From Dokdonella sp. (lineage in GTDB: Bacteria > Pseudomonadota > Gammaproteobacteria > Xanthomonadales > Rhodanobacteraceae), in the NCBI GenBank assembly GCA_030150315.1, contig JASLGB010000253.1:1-8284 (forward strand): a stretch of DNA of 8,284 nucleotides. The letters are read 5' to 3'. Below the pieces are notes generated by a model. That model had not been told where the DNA came from, made no database searches, and saw only the letters and a program-made list of their open reading frames with translations. Position numbers and translations under genes: made by a program. This document shows positions 1 through 5,716 of the stretch, in pieces. Positions within the stretch are counted from its first letter, which is position 1, and every line of letters starts with the position of its first letter.

Positions 1-299
1 AGCTCGCCGAGGATCGGCTCGTAGGTGCCCGTTTCCAGTTCCGGCGCGATCGCGTCGTTGAGGTTGGCCAGCAGCGTCAGCACGCGCTCGCCCTCGTCGG
101 TGCTGGCGAACGGCTCGTGCAGGATTTCCGGCAGCCATTCCTCCGGCGTCGCCGGCTGCGGCCCGATCGCCAGCGCGGTCAGGAATCCGTGCACGCCGTC
201 AAGAAGAAGGTCCTCGTCGCCCGCACGCTGGCGCAGGAACTGGTCCAGTTCCTCGAGTTCACTGTCGGTCGGCGAGCTGGGCCAGTCTTCAGCCATCAT
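1..299 (-). CDS. YecA/UPF0149 family protein, N-terminal 99 residues (cut by window edge)
   Basis: The reading frame starts at the ATG at 299-297 and stays open to the left edge, giving 99 residues. After an acidic N-terminus (SELEELDQFL) comes DGVHGFLTALAIGP at about residues 34-47, then EEWLPEIL. This is the signature I associate with the UPF0149 (YecA/YgfB) family: small, acidic, mostly helical proteins of poorly defined function. Some members carry a C-terminal SEC-C zinc motif, but that part lies outside the window. The ATG overlaps the xthA stop codon (ATGA, four bases), so the gene probably follows xthA in an operon and may be translated by coupling or reinitiation. A second in-frame ATG lies immediately after the first, at 296-294, so the exact initiator is ambiguous by one codon. 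Family assignment is by recalled motif; function is unknown. Confidence 0.85.
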   Translation of the reverse strand, partial: MMAEDWPSSPTDSELEELDQFLRQRAGDEDLLLDGVHGFLTALAIGPQPATPEEWLPEILHEPFASTDEGERVLTLLANLNDAIAPELETGTYEPILGE

Positions 300-1060
300 T
301 GAAGGTTCACCATGACGGGAGTGTGGTCGGAAGCGCGCTCCCACGTGCGCGGCGTGCGATCGATCACCGATGCAACGCAGTGGGAACGTAGCGTCTCGGA
401 CAGCAGAATCAAGTCGATGCGCAGACCCAGATTGCGCCGGAACGCGGCTTGGCGGTAGTCCCACCAGCTGTAATGGCCGGCTTCGTCGTTGAACAGGCGG
501 AAGCTGTCGACGAGGCCGAGGTCGAGCAGGCGCTTGTAGGCATCGCGCTCCGGCGTCGAGCACAGGATCTGCTCGTGCCACGCCGCCGGATCGTGCACAT
601 CGCGGTCGTCGGGCGCGATGTTGAAATCGCCCAGCACGACCAGGCGCGGATGGCGCCGGATTTCCTCGGCGAGGAAGGCGGTGACCTTCTGCAGCCAGTC
701 CAGCTTGTAGGCGTATTTCTCGCTGCCCACGGCCTGGCCGTTGACGACATACAGATTCACCACGCGCACGTCGCCGATGGTCGCGGCAAGGATGCGCCGC
801 TGCGGATCGTCGAAACCGTCGATGCCGTGCTGCACCTCGGAAAGTTCCTGGCGCGCAAGAATGGCCATGCCGTTGTAGGTCTTCTGGCCGGAGAACGCGC
901 TGCGATAGCCGGCCTCCTCCAGCGCGGCGACCGGAAACTTCGCGTCTTCCAGCTTGGTTTCCTGCAAGGCGAGCACGTCCGGTTGCGCCTCGGCGCACCA
1001 CTGCGTGACATGCGGCAGCCGCACATTGAGCGAATTGACGTTCCAGCTGGCGATTTTCAT
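296..1060 (-). CDS. xthA: Exodeoxyribonuclease III (AP endonuclease, ExoIII family)
   Basis: This 254-residue protein belongs to the endonuclease/exonuclease/phosphatase fold and matches class II AP endonuclease/exonuclease III. Such enzymes cut the backbone 5' of abasic sites and degrade 3' ends of duplex DNA in base excision repair, using a divalent metal. The active-site series is complete: N7 (SWNVNS), E34 (QETK), Y104, D145 and N147 (GDFNIAP), D216 (RIDLI) and D245-H246 (SDHTPV) near the C-terminus. These correspond to E. coli XthA N7, E34, Y109, D151, N153, D229 and D258-H259. Length is slightly under the E. coli protein (268). The ATG at 1060 begins with the family-typical MKIASWNVNS. 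No Shine-Dalgarno precedes it, while a -10-like TACACT lies 7 nt upstream, so the mRNA may be leaderless. The stop TGA overlaps the next gene's ATG. In some genomes such homologues are named xthA2 or exoA, so the exact paralogue is uncertain. Confidence 0.95.
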   Translation of the reverse strand: MKIASWNVNSLNVRLPHVTQWCAEAQPDVLALQETKLEDAKFPVAALEEAGYRSAFSGQKTYNGMAILARQELSEVQHGIDGFDDPQRRILAATIGDVRVVNLYVVNGQAVGSEKYAYKLDWLQKVTAFLAEEIRRHPRLVVLGDFNIAPDDRDVHDPAAWHEQILCSTPERDAYKRLLDLGLVDSFRLFNDEAGHYSWWDYRQAAFRRNLGLRIDLILLSETLRSHCVASVIDRTPRTWERASDHTPVMVNLQ

Positions 1061-1067
1061 GCGTGCA

Positions 1068-1073
1068 AGTGTA
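1068..1073 (-). promoter_or_regulatory. Candidate -10 box for a leaderless xthA transcript
   Basis: On the minus strand TACACT (4 of 6 matches to TATAAT) ends 7 nt before the xthA ATG. Transcription would therefore start at or next to the initiation codon. No convincing -35 hexamer is seen: GGCGAC at 17-bp spacing is poor. The idea rests mainly on the missing Shine-Dalgarno and the spacing. Confidence 0.35.
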
Positions 1074-1163
1074 ACGGAGCCGGCACAGGCGTCGCCGATG
1101 CCTGCACGACGTCCACGCGCCGATGGCCGGCCGGTGATGCCGTACCATTTCCCGCTCCGCGTT

Positions 1164-1185
1164 GCGCGGGCCGGCCCGGCCGCGC
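1164..1185 (+). repeat. GC-rich inverted repeat in the ltaE leader
   Basis: GCGCGG (1164-1169) and CCGCGC (1180-1185) form a perfect 6-bp stem around a 10-nt loop. The centre also holds the palindrome GGGCCGGCCC (1168-1177). It lies 30 nt before the ltaE ATG, in the 155-bp divergent gap with xthA. It could be leader RNA structure, or simply a consequence of very high local GC. There is no U-tract, so it is not a terminator. Confidence 0.3.
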
Positions 1186-1215
1186 GGCGTTGTCCATTCC
1201 GATATCGAGACCGCC

Positions 1216-2232
1216 ATGAATCCAGTCATCGACCTGCGTAGCGACACCGTGACCCAACCCACCGCGGCCATGCGCGCGGCGATGGCGGAGGCCGAGGTGG
1301 GCGACGATGTCTACGGTGAGGATCCGACCGTCGCGCGGTTGCAGCGCCGGCTCGCCGACAACCTCGGTTTCGAGGCCGGCCTGTTCGTGCCGAGCGGCAC
1401 GCAGGGCAACCTGTGCGCCCTGCTCGCGCACTGCCAGCGCGGCGACGAATACCTCGTCGGCATGGACGCGCACACCTACAAGTTCGAGGGCGGTGGCGCG
1501 GCGGTGCTCGGCTCCATCCAGCCGCAGCCGATCGCGCAGGCCGACGACGGCAGCCTGCCGCTGGACGCGTTGGCCAAGGCGGTCAAGCCGGACGATCCGC
1601 ACTTCGCGCGCACGCGCCTGCTGGCGCTGGAAAACACCTGGAACGGTCGCGTGCTGCCGCAGGACTACGTCATCGCCGCCGCCGACTGGGCGCGCTCGAT
1701 CGGGCTGGCCGTGCATCTGGACGGCGCGCGCCTGTTCAACGCCGCGATCGCCAGCGGCGTGCCGGCGCGCGAACTCGCGGCGCCGTTCGACAGCGTTTCG
1801 GTGTGCCTGTCGAAAGGACTGGGGGCACCGGTCGGATCGGTGCTGCTCGGTTCGGCTGATCTGATCCGCTCGGCCAAACGCTGGCGCAAGATGCTCGGCG
1901 GCGGCATGCGCCAATCGGGAATCCTTGCCGCGGCCGCGCTGTACGCACTCGACCACCACGTCGAACGTCTCGCCGACGACCATCGCCGTGCGGCGCGGCT
2001 GGCCGACGGGCTGCGCGGCATCGATGGAATCCGCATCGTCGCGCACCACACGAACATGGTGTTCATCGAGGTCGATGCCGCGCGCCTGCGGGCGCTCGAC
2101 GGGCACCTGCAGCAGCGTGACGTGCGCGCGAGCATCGGCTATCTGCCGAACGTGCGTCTGGTCACCCACCTTGATATCGACGACGCGGCCATCGAGCGGG
2201 CGATCGATGCATTCCGGGGATTCGCGGGCTGA
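1216..2232 (+). CDS. ltaE: Low-specificity L-threonine aldolase
   Basis: This 338-residue PLP enzyme (aspartate aminotransferase fold type I) cleaves L-threonine or L-allo-threonine to glycine and acetaldehyde in the cytosol. Visible family landmarks are IDLRSDTVTQPT at residues 5-16, GDDVYGEDP at 29-37 and PSGTQGN at 59-65 (phosphate-binding region). H86 in DAHTY is the likely residue stacking on the PLP ring. HLDGARLFNA at 167-176 supplies the PLP-contacting Asp169 and Arg172. The Schiff-base lysine is K200 in CLSKGLGAPVGS, equivalent to K197 of the E. coli enzyme. GGGMRQ at 228-233 and the C-terminal LPNVRLVTHLDI arginine region are also intact. The ATG at 1216 is chosen because family homology starts there. 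An in-frame ATG at 1162 would add 19 residues (MRGPARPRG...) without family character. Only a weak purine tract (CGAGA) precedes the start. A weak -10-like TACCAT is seen at 1143-1148. Confidence 0.95.
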   Translation: MNPVIDLRSDTVTQPTAAMRAAMAEAEVGDDVYGEDPTVARLQRRLADNLGFEAGLFVPSGTQGNLCALLAHCQRGDEYLVGMDAHTYKFEGGGAAVLGSIQPQPIAQADDGSLPLDALAKAVKPDDPHFARTRLLALENTWNGRVLPQDYVIAAADWARSIGLAVHLDGARLFNAAIASGVPARELAAPFDSVSVCLSKGLGAPVGSVLLGSADLIRSAKRWRKMLGGGMRQSGILAAAALYALDHHVERLADDHRRAARLADGLRGIDGIRIVAHHTNMVFIEVDAARLRALDGHLQQRDVRASIGYLPNVRLVTHLDIDDAAIERAIDAFRGFAG

Positions 2233-2288
2233 TTCGTGACGCTTTGCAACCGCTGCGGCGCAGCACGAAACATCGTGTGTCGCGGCCT

Positions 2289-2316
2289 GTGACAAATGCG
2301 GTCGATGCTGCATAGT
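2289..2316 (+). promoter_or_regulatory. Probable sigma70-type promoter of the DUF3597 gene
   Basis: The -35 GTGACA (2289-2294, 5 of 6 to TTGACA) is separated by 16 bp from the -10 CATAGT (2311-2316, 4 of 6 to TATAAT). The start point would be near 2323, giving a leader of roughly 57 nt before the ATG at 2380. It lies in the 147-bp gap after ltaE, in which I see no ltaE terminator with a U-tract. Assigned by eye only. Confidence 0.5.
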
Positions 2317-2369
2317 GGACGGCCGGCCCGACGGCGGAACGCATCGGCTGGAAATCCTCGAACAACAAC

Positions 2370-2373
2370 GGAG
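2370..2373 (+). promoter_or_regulatory. Shine-Dalgarno GGAG of the DUF3597 gene
   Basis: GGAG sits 6 nt upstream of the ATG at 2380. It decides this start over the upstream in-frame ATG at 2296, which would place the initiator inside the putative promoter. Confidence 0.7.
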
Positions 2374-2379
2374 CACGTC

Positions 2380-2805
2380 ATGGGAATTTTCGACAAAGTC
2401 CTTTCCACGCTCGGTTTCGGCAAGGCCAAGGCCGCAACGCCGGAAGCACCGGCGGCACCTGCGCCGACGATCGCCGAATCGACCCCTGCTCCTCCGGCAG
2501 TGGAAGCGACGCCCGCCGCAGCGCCGGGTACCGTCGCGATCGAGGTCGTGGACGTCGTCGCACAGCTGGAAGACCGCGCCGCCAAGCACGCCGAAAAACT
2601 GAACTGGCGCACGTCCATCGTCGATCTGCTGAAGCTGCTCGGCATCGACAGCAGCTTCGCTGCGCGCAAGGAGCTGGCGCTGGAACTGGGCTGCCCGCAG
2701 GACCTGATGGCCGACTCGGCCAAGATGAACATGTGGCTGCACAAGACCGTGCTGCAGCGCATTGCCGACAACGGCGGCAACGTGCCGGCCGACCTGCTCG
2801 ACTGA
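2380..2805 (+). CDS. DUF3597 domain-containing protein
   Basis: The protein has 141 residues in three parts. A short N-terminal amphipathic segment (MGIFDKVLSTLGFGKAKA) comes first. An Ala/Pro-rich low-complexity linker spans about residues 19-50. A helical C-terminal domain (about 55-141) contains LNWRTSIVDLLKLLGIDSS, ARKELALELG, AKMNMWLHKTVLQ and NGGNVPADLL, the pattern I recognise as DUF3597. The domain's function is not established to my knowledge. The WRTSIVDLLKLLG...ARKELA arrangement resembles small helical domains, also found in phage-related proteins, that may bind peptidoglycan or membranes, but that is speculation. There is no signal peptide. A GGAG motif 6 nt before the ATG supports this start. 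The gene appears monocistronic: promoter-like elements lie at 2289-2316 and a strong terminator 60 nt after the stop. Confidence is high in the family and low in any function. Confidence 0.88.
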   Translation: MGIFDKVLSTLGFGKAKAATPEAPAAPAPTIAESTPAPPAVEATPAAAPGTVAIEVVDVVAQLEDRAAKHAEKLNWRTSIVDLLKLLGIDSSFAARKELALELGCPQDLMADSAKMNMWLHKTVLQRIADNGGNVPADLLD

Positions 2806-2864
2806 GGCCGGCTCGACCGAGGCAGCAAAAAACCGCTCCGCGACGGTCGGGTTCGGTGACAAGC

Positions 2865-2897
2865 AAACCCGGCGGGTATGGCCCGCCGGGTTTTTTT
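2865..2897 (+). terminator. Strong intrinsic terminator of the DUF3597 gene
   Basis: A perfect 12-bp stem is formed by 2865-2876 (AAACCCGGCGGG) and 2882-2893 (CCCGCCGGGTTT) around a 5-nt loop (TATGG). Seven consecutive T follow at 2891-2897. It reads out only on the plus strand, since the minus-strand side lacks a comparable T-run. It lies 60 nt after the TGA of the DUF3597 gene. Confidence 0.93.
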
Positions 2898-2925
2898 CAT
2901 GCGCGCGTGCACGGGGCTGCGGCGA

Positions 2926-2958
2926 ATGCCGATCACCAAATGCCGATCACCGATCGGC
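2926..2958. repeat. Short tandem repeat and hairpin in the convergent spacer
   Basis: ATGCCGATCACC occurs twice, at 2926-2937 and 2940-2951, with a 14-bp period. The second copy overlaps a perfect hairpin, GCCGAT (2942-2947) with ATCGGC (2953-2958). The rest of the spacer between the DUF3597 terminator and the convergent lipoprotein gene (about 2898-3094) holds further weak dyads: AGGAG/CTCCT at 2974-2987, GCGAACG/CGTTCGC at 3020-3046 and CTAAGGC/GCCTTAG at 3007-3098. No gene is supportable there. No terminator with a U-tract is seen for the lipoprotein gene. Confidence 0.45.
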
Positions 2959-3094
2959 CGGCAAGCGCATGCAAGGAGCGGCCTCCTCGCCCGGCTCGAC
3001 ACCGCACTAAGGCCCGTGTGCGAACGGCGTGCGGCGGCGCGTTCGCGGCATGGCCACGATCGGCGTGGCTCCCTAGTTCTCGCGCGCAAACGCC

Positions 3095-3622
3095 TTAGCG
3101 CGAGCAGTCGAAGCGGATCGGCGCGGTGGCGCTCAGACGATCGTCGCCGTTGCCGATGAAGACGGCGCCCTCGACCGTCACGCTCTGGCCTTCGACCTTC
3201 GCCCGCGCCGCCGGAACGCGCAGGGAATTGGCGCTTTCGTCGTTGACGATCCAGACCAGATCGGGCGTGCGCAAGCGCTGGTCCGTGCCGACGTTGATGC
3301 GTATTTCCGGGCTGTTGTGCGGATCGCCGTCCTCGTCGACCGCGGTGACATAGATCGGCTGGCCGTCGGGCGCCTGGCCAGGTCCTTCGATGCTGTATTC
3401 CACGACACCGCGATCGGGATCTGTGCCGACATCGCAGCGCCGCGGCACGAACCGGAAGGTGCCGGAGTCGGTCGCGATTTCGACCTGCGCCACTTCGGCG
3501 GAGGCGTGGGTACGCGGAGTGGCCGGATCCGCTTGCAGCGGTACCGGTTGCGATGAGTCGGCGGAACAGCCGCCCGTCAGAATGGCAACGGCCAAGACCG
3601 TGCCACCCAGGAAAGTTCTCAT
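3095..3622 (-). CDS. Uncharacterised small lipoprotein, probably outer-membrane anchored
   Basis: This 175-residue protein starts MRTFLGGTVLAVAILTGGCS. It has a positive n-region, a hydrophobic stretch at residues 8-16 and a lipobox-like TGGC with C19 as the lipidated cysteine. The +2 residue is Ser rather than Asp, which in Gammaproteobacteria favours outer-membrane sorting. A flexible linker (about 20-42) follows. The remaining domain looks beta-rich, with two other cysteines, C63 (FVPRRC) and C173 (RFDC), close to the ends of the domain and likely disulfide partners. I do not recognise the family. The start is fixed by a perfect AGGAGG (3636-3631 on the minus strand) 8 nt before this ATG. 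A longer in-frame start at 3781 would hide the signal peptide. No clear promoter is seen just upstream, so it may be co-transcribed with the beta-helix gene located 193 bp upstream on the same strand. Confidence 0.8.
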   Translation of the reverse strand: MRTFLGGTVLAVAILTGGCSADSSQPVPLQADPATPRTHASAEVAQVEIATDSGTFRFVPRRCDVGTDPDRGVVEYSIEGPGQAPDGQPIYVTAVDEDGDPHNSPEIRINVGTDQRLRTPDLVWIVNDESANSLRVPAARAKVEGQSVTVEGAVFIGNGDDRLSATAPIRFDCSR

Positions 3623-3630
3623 TGATGTGT

Positions 3631-3636
3631 CCTCCT
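3631..3636 (-). promoter_or_regulatory. Perfect Shine-Dalgarno of the lipoprotein gene
   Basis: AGGAGG on the minus strand lies 8 nt before the ATG at 3622. It is the strongest ribosome binding site in the window and selects the lipoprotein start over the in-frame ATG at 3781. Confidence 0.85.
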
Positions 3637-3716
3637 GCACGCAGCGTGCTGGCGCTGATGGTGCGGCATCGGTCGTCCGCTGAACGGATCGGCACGGGCG
3701 TCCTCCCCGCGGGTTT

Positions 3717-3747
3717 AGCGTGCCGTTCCGATGGGTGACGGCACGCT
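3717..3747. repeat. Perfect 10-bp inverted repeat between the beta-helix and lipoprotein genes
   Basis: AGCGTGCCGT (3717-3726) and ACGGCACGCT (3738-3747) are exact reverse complements separated by 11 nt. On the minus strand, the direction of both flanking genes, the 3' arm is followed by AAACCCGCGG rather than a U-tract. It is therefore not a standard terminator. It may be an attenuating or mRNA-processing hairpin that sets different levels for the two genes, or a protein-binding operator. Confidence 0.6.
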
Positions 3748-3815
3748 GTCGTTTCACGCTGCGGGGCAGCCCCACCCGCACGAGTGGATCGGGCTGCGCC
3801 GCAGATTCCGCAACT

Positions 3816-5621
3816 TCAGGGGCAGCTCACGCCCGCTTCGAAGCCGCTGCGGAAGATCCGGTCCGCATCGGGCTGAAACTCGAACGCGCCGATGTCCGGC
3901 GCTGCACCGTACTGCCGCACGAAGGTGCCGCGGCGCTGGTCGGTTGAAGCGCTGCCCGGGTTGGCGCCGGCGTCGATCGCCGGACTGCAGGCGGCGAGTG
4001 CGTGGGTTTTCGTGGTGCCGCCGTTGTTGTCCAGCGGAAACAGCTTCGGAGCCGAACGGAGCGTGTCCGCGGGCAGCGGAACAGTTACGGCGACATCACC
4101 GATCAGGTTGTGGCTGCCGTCGAGGGTCATCGGGCCGAATGCCGTTCCGATGTCGCCGTCAATAGGCGCCGTGTTCATCGCGACGATCGTGCTGATGAGC
4201 GTGTTTTGCTGGGTGCCGTAGGTAACCAAGCCGCCGCTGTCCGTATCGGCGGTGTTGAACGCGATGGTGGCGTTTTTCGCGGACACGCCGCCGTTCAGCG
4301 CGGCGACGCCCCCGCCGTGCGCGCGCGAGTTGACGTGCTTCTGGGCAAGCCGAACCGCATTTCCGGAGACCGTCGAATTGCGCAGGACAGTGAAGTTGTA
4401 GCCGCTGCCATGCGTGCTGCTCAGACCGCCACCGAAAGCCCGGCCGTAGTTGCCGATAAACACCTCGTTGTCGCTGATCGTGCTGTACTTGACATCGATC
4501 GAGCCGAACGCGGATACGCCACCGCCCATGATGAAGCAGTCCGCGCAATTGGCGCTGGTGGTATTGCCGCTGATGGTGCTGTTGTTGACGGTAACTTGCG
4601 CCAGCGGGTTCTCGTATTCGCCGACATTGATGCCGCCGCCGTAACTCCAGCTTTCCTCCGAGTGGGCCGCGTTGCCGCTGATGTTGCTGTCGACGATCAT
4701 CACCGAATCGCCATTGACATGCAGTCCGCCACCATAGGCGACTCCGCCGGTGGATTCGGCCCGGTTGTCGGCAATCGTCGAATACTTGAATGACGCGTCG
4801 TCTGTGGTGAACGCGCCGCCGCCAAAGGCGCGACCCGTGCTTGCAATGGCGGAGTTGCCCGATACCTCGCTGCCGTCGCTGAGGGCCAAGTTATAGGCGT
4901 AGATGCCGCCACCGACCGATCGGTTGGTGGAGAGGGCCTCATTGCCCGAGACGATGCTTCGCTCAAGCGTCAAGTCGCCGACAACATCCAGACCCGCGCC
5001 GTAGGCGCCCACGTTGTTGCCATCGCCGGCCCGGCAGCCGGTGACGGTGCTGTCTGCAAAAAGGACATTGCCCATGATCCAGGTGCAGCCGCCATACCCT
5101 TGGGCATGGAACCCGTTGCGCAAGGTCAGATCACGGATGGTGAGCGAACCTGTGTGGTACAGGACGCGTGAAGCATGATTGCCATCGATCGCCAGCGCAT
5201 CGCGCCCCGGTCCTGCGAGGACAAGATCGCCATCGGACTCCAGCTGACCCGAGGTCAGCTTGATCACGCTGCAGGTCAGTGCGGAAAGGTCGATCGTGTC
5301 GCCGCTGATCGCGCCGGACATCGCCTGACGCAAGCTGCCCGGCCCGCTGTCGTTGCAGTTGGTGACGACCACCGTGGCAGCTGGCCGCTGCGCTGCAGGC
5401 CTGGCGCGCACTGCGGCGTGGCTGCGATTGCGCCATCCCGCCGCGCTGCCGCCTGGCGAAGGACTGTTGCCGGAATGATGGTTGCGCGCGAAGGGCGTTG
5501 TAGCAGTGCGGGTTGGTTCTGCAACGGCAAACCCCGCTCCAAGCGCAAGTGCGACGAGCATCGAACTGGCCAGCGCTTTCCGGCGCGGCAGGCCGATACG
5601 CATGCAAGACTGCATGGTCAT
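3816..5621 (-). CDS. Secreted right-handed beta-helix (choice-of-anchor Q-like) repeat protein
   Basis: The 601-residue precursor has a Sec signal peptide: RRK at 13-15, a hydrophobic core at about 16-34 and likely cleavage after AVA (32-34). A Pro/Ser/Arg/His-rich linker runs to about residue 82. VVVTNCNDSGPGSLRQAM (85-101) resembles the CSLREAI-type start of secreted beta-helices; C89 and C117 may pair. Residues about 175-465 hold some ten rungs of about 30 residues. Each has a GGG-type turn (237, 267, 297, 328, 366, 397, 436) followed by an S-T-I-S-G-N-like strand, as in pectin-lyase-like folds. CSPAIDAG (545-552) through APDIGAFEF (574-582) fits the choice-of-anchor Q region. The tail DRIFRSGFE (587-595) ends six residues before the C-terminus. 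AGGAG 7 nt upstream of the ATG at 5621 supports this start; a second ATG lies two codons later, at 5615. No catalytic residues are evident, so polysaccharide binding, adhesion or lyase activity remain open. Confidence 0.87.
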   Translation of the reverse strand: MTMQSCMRIGLPRRKALASSMLVALALGAGFAVAEPTRTATTPFARNHHSGNSPSPGGSAAGWRNRSHAAVRARPAAQRPAATVVVTNCNDSGPGSLRQAMSGAISGDTIDLSALTCSVIKLTSGQLESDGDLVLAGPGRDALAIDGNHASRVLYHTGSLTIRDLTLRNGFHAQGYGGCTWIMGNVLFADSTVTGCRAGDGNNVGAYGAGLDVVGDLTLERSIVSGNEALSTNRSVGGGIYAYNLALSDGSEVSGNSAIASTGRAFGGGAFTTDDASFKYSTIADNRAESTGGVAYGGGLHVNGDSVMIVDSNISGNAAHSEESWSYGGGINVGEYENPLAQVTVNNSTISGNTTSANCADCFIMGGGVSAFGSIDVKYSTISDNEVFIGNYGRAFGGGLSSTHGSGYNFTVLRNSTVSGNAVRLAQKHVNSRAHGGGVAALNGGVSAKNATIAFNTADTDSGGLVTYGTQQNTLISTIVAMNTAPIDGDIGTAFGPMTLDGSHNLIGDVAVTVPLPADTLRSAPKLFPLDNNGGTTKTHALAACSPAIDAGANPGSASTDQRRGTFVRQYGAAPDIGAFEFQPDADRIFRSGFEAGVSCP

Positions 5622-5628
5622 TGTGAAT

Positions 5629-5633
5629 CTCCT
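5629..5633 (-). promoter_or_regulatory. Shine-Dalgarno AGGAG of the beta-helix gene
   Basis: AGGAG on the minus strand lies 7 nt before the ATG at 5621. It excludes the longer in-frame start at 5729, which lies upstream of the promoter and would bury the signal peptide. Confidence 0.8.
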
Positions 5634-5688
5634 GATTTTCCCCGTTGGGCCGGAGCGTGTCCGGCATCCGCATGGCAGCGGACGGCAA

Positions 5689-5716
5689 AGTATAAAATGT
5701 GGCGAGGCCGGATCAA
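5689..5716 (-). promoter_or_regulatory. Probable sigma70-type promoter of the beta-helix gene
   Basis: On the minus strand the -35 TTGATC (5716-5711, 4 of 6) is followed by a 16-bp spacer and the -10 TATACT (5694-5689, 5 of 6). It sits in a distinctly AT-rich patch of an otherwise GC-rich spacer. The leader would be about 60 nt long. This spacer (5622-5867) also carries the 3' flank of prlC, for which I see no clear terminator. Confidence 0.6.

Noticed and set aside
449..1219. A 256-codon plus-strand frame opposite xthA
   Set aside because: It is antisense to xthA, whose full catalytic set is present. No Shine-Dalgarno and no family resemblance.
1057..2862. A 601-codon open frame on the minus strand opposite ltaE and the DUF3597 gene
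   Set aside because: It spans two clear plus-strand genes plus their promoter and spacer, with an Arg/His/Gln-rich composition and no domain. It is a shadow of GC-biased codons.
2139..3695. A 518-codon minus-strand frame from the lipoprotein gene into the DUF3597 gene
   Set aside because: It overlaps the lipoprotein in another frame, crosses the strong terminator region and is Arg/Ser-rich without domain signal.
4002..4793. A 263-codon plus-strand frame opposite the beta-helix gene
   Set aside because: It is antisense to repetitive coding DNA and inherits its periodicity. The protein shows no credible fold signature.
4180..5110. Regularly spaced similar DNA segments that could suggest a repeat array
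   Set aside because: The periodicity is in the protein (about 90 bp per rung) with poor nucleotide identity between units, so it is not a CRISPR or satellite array.
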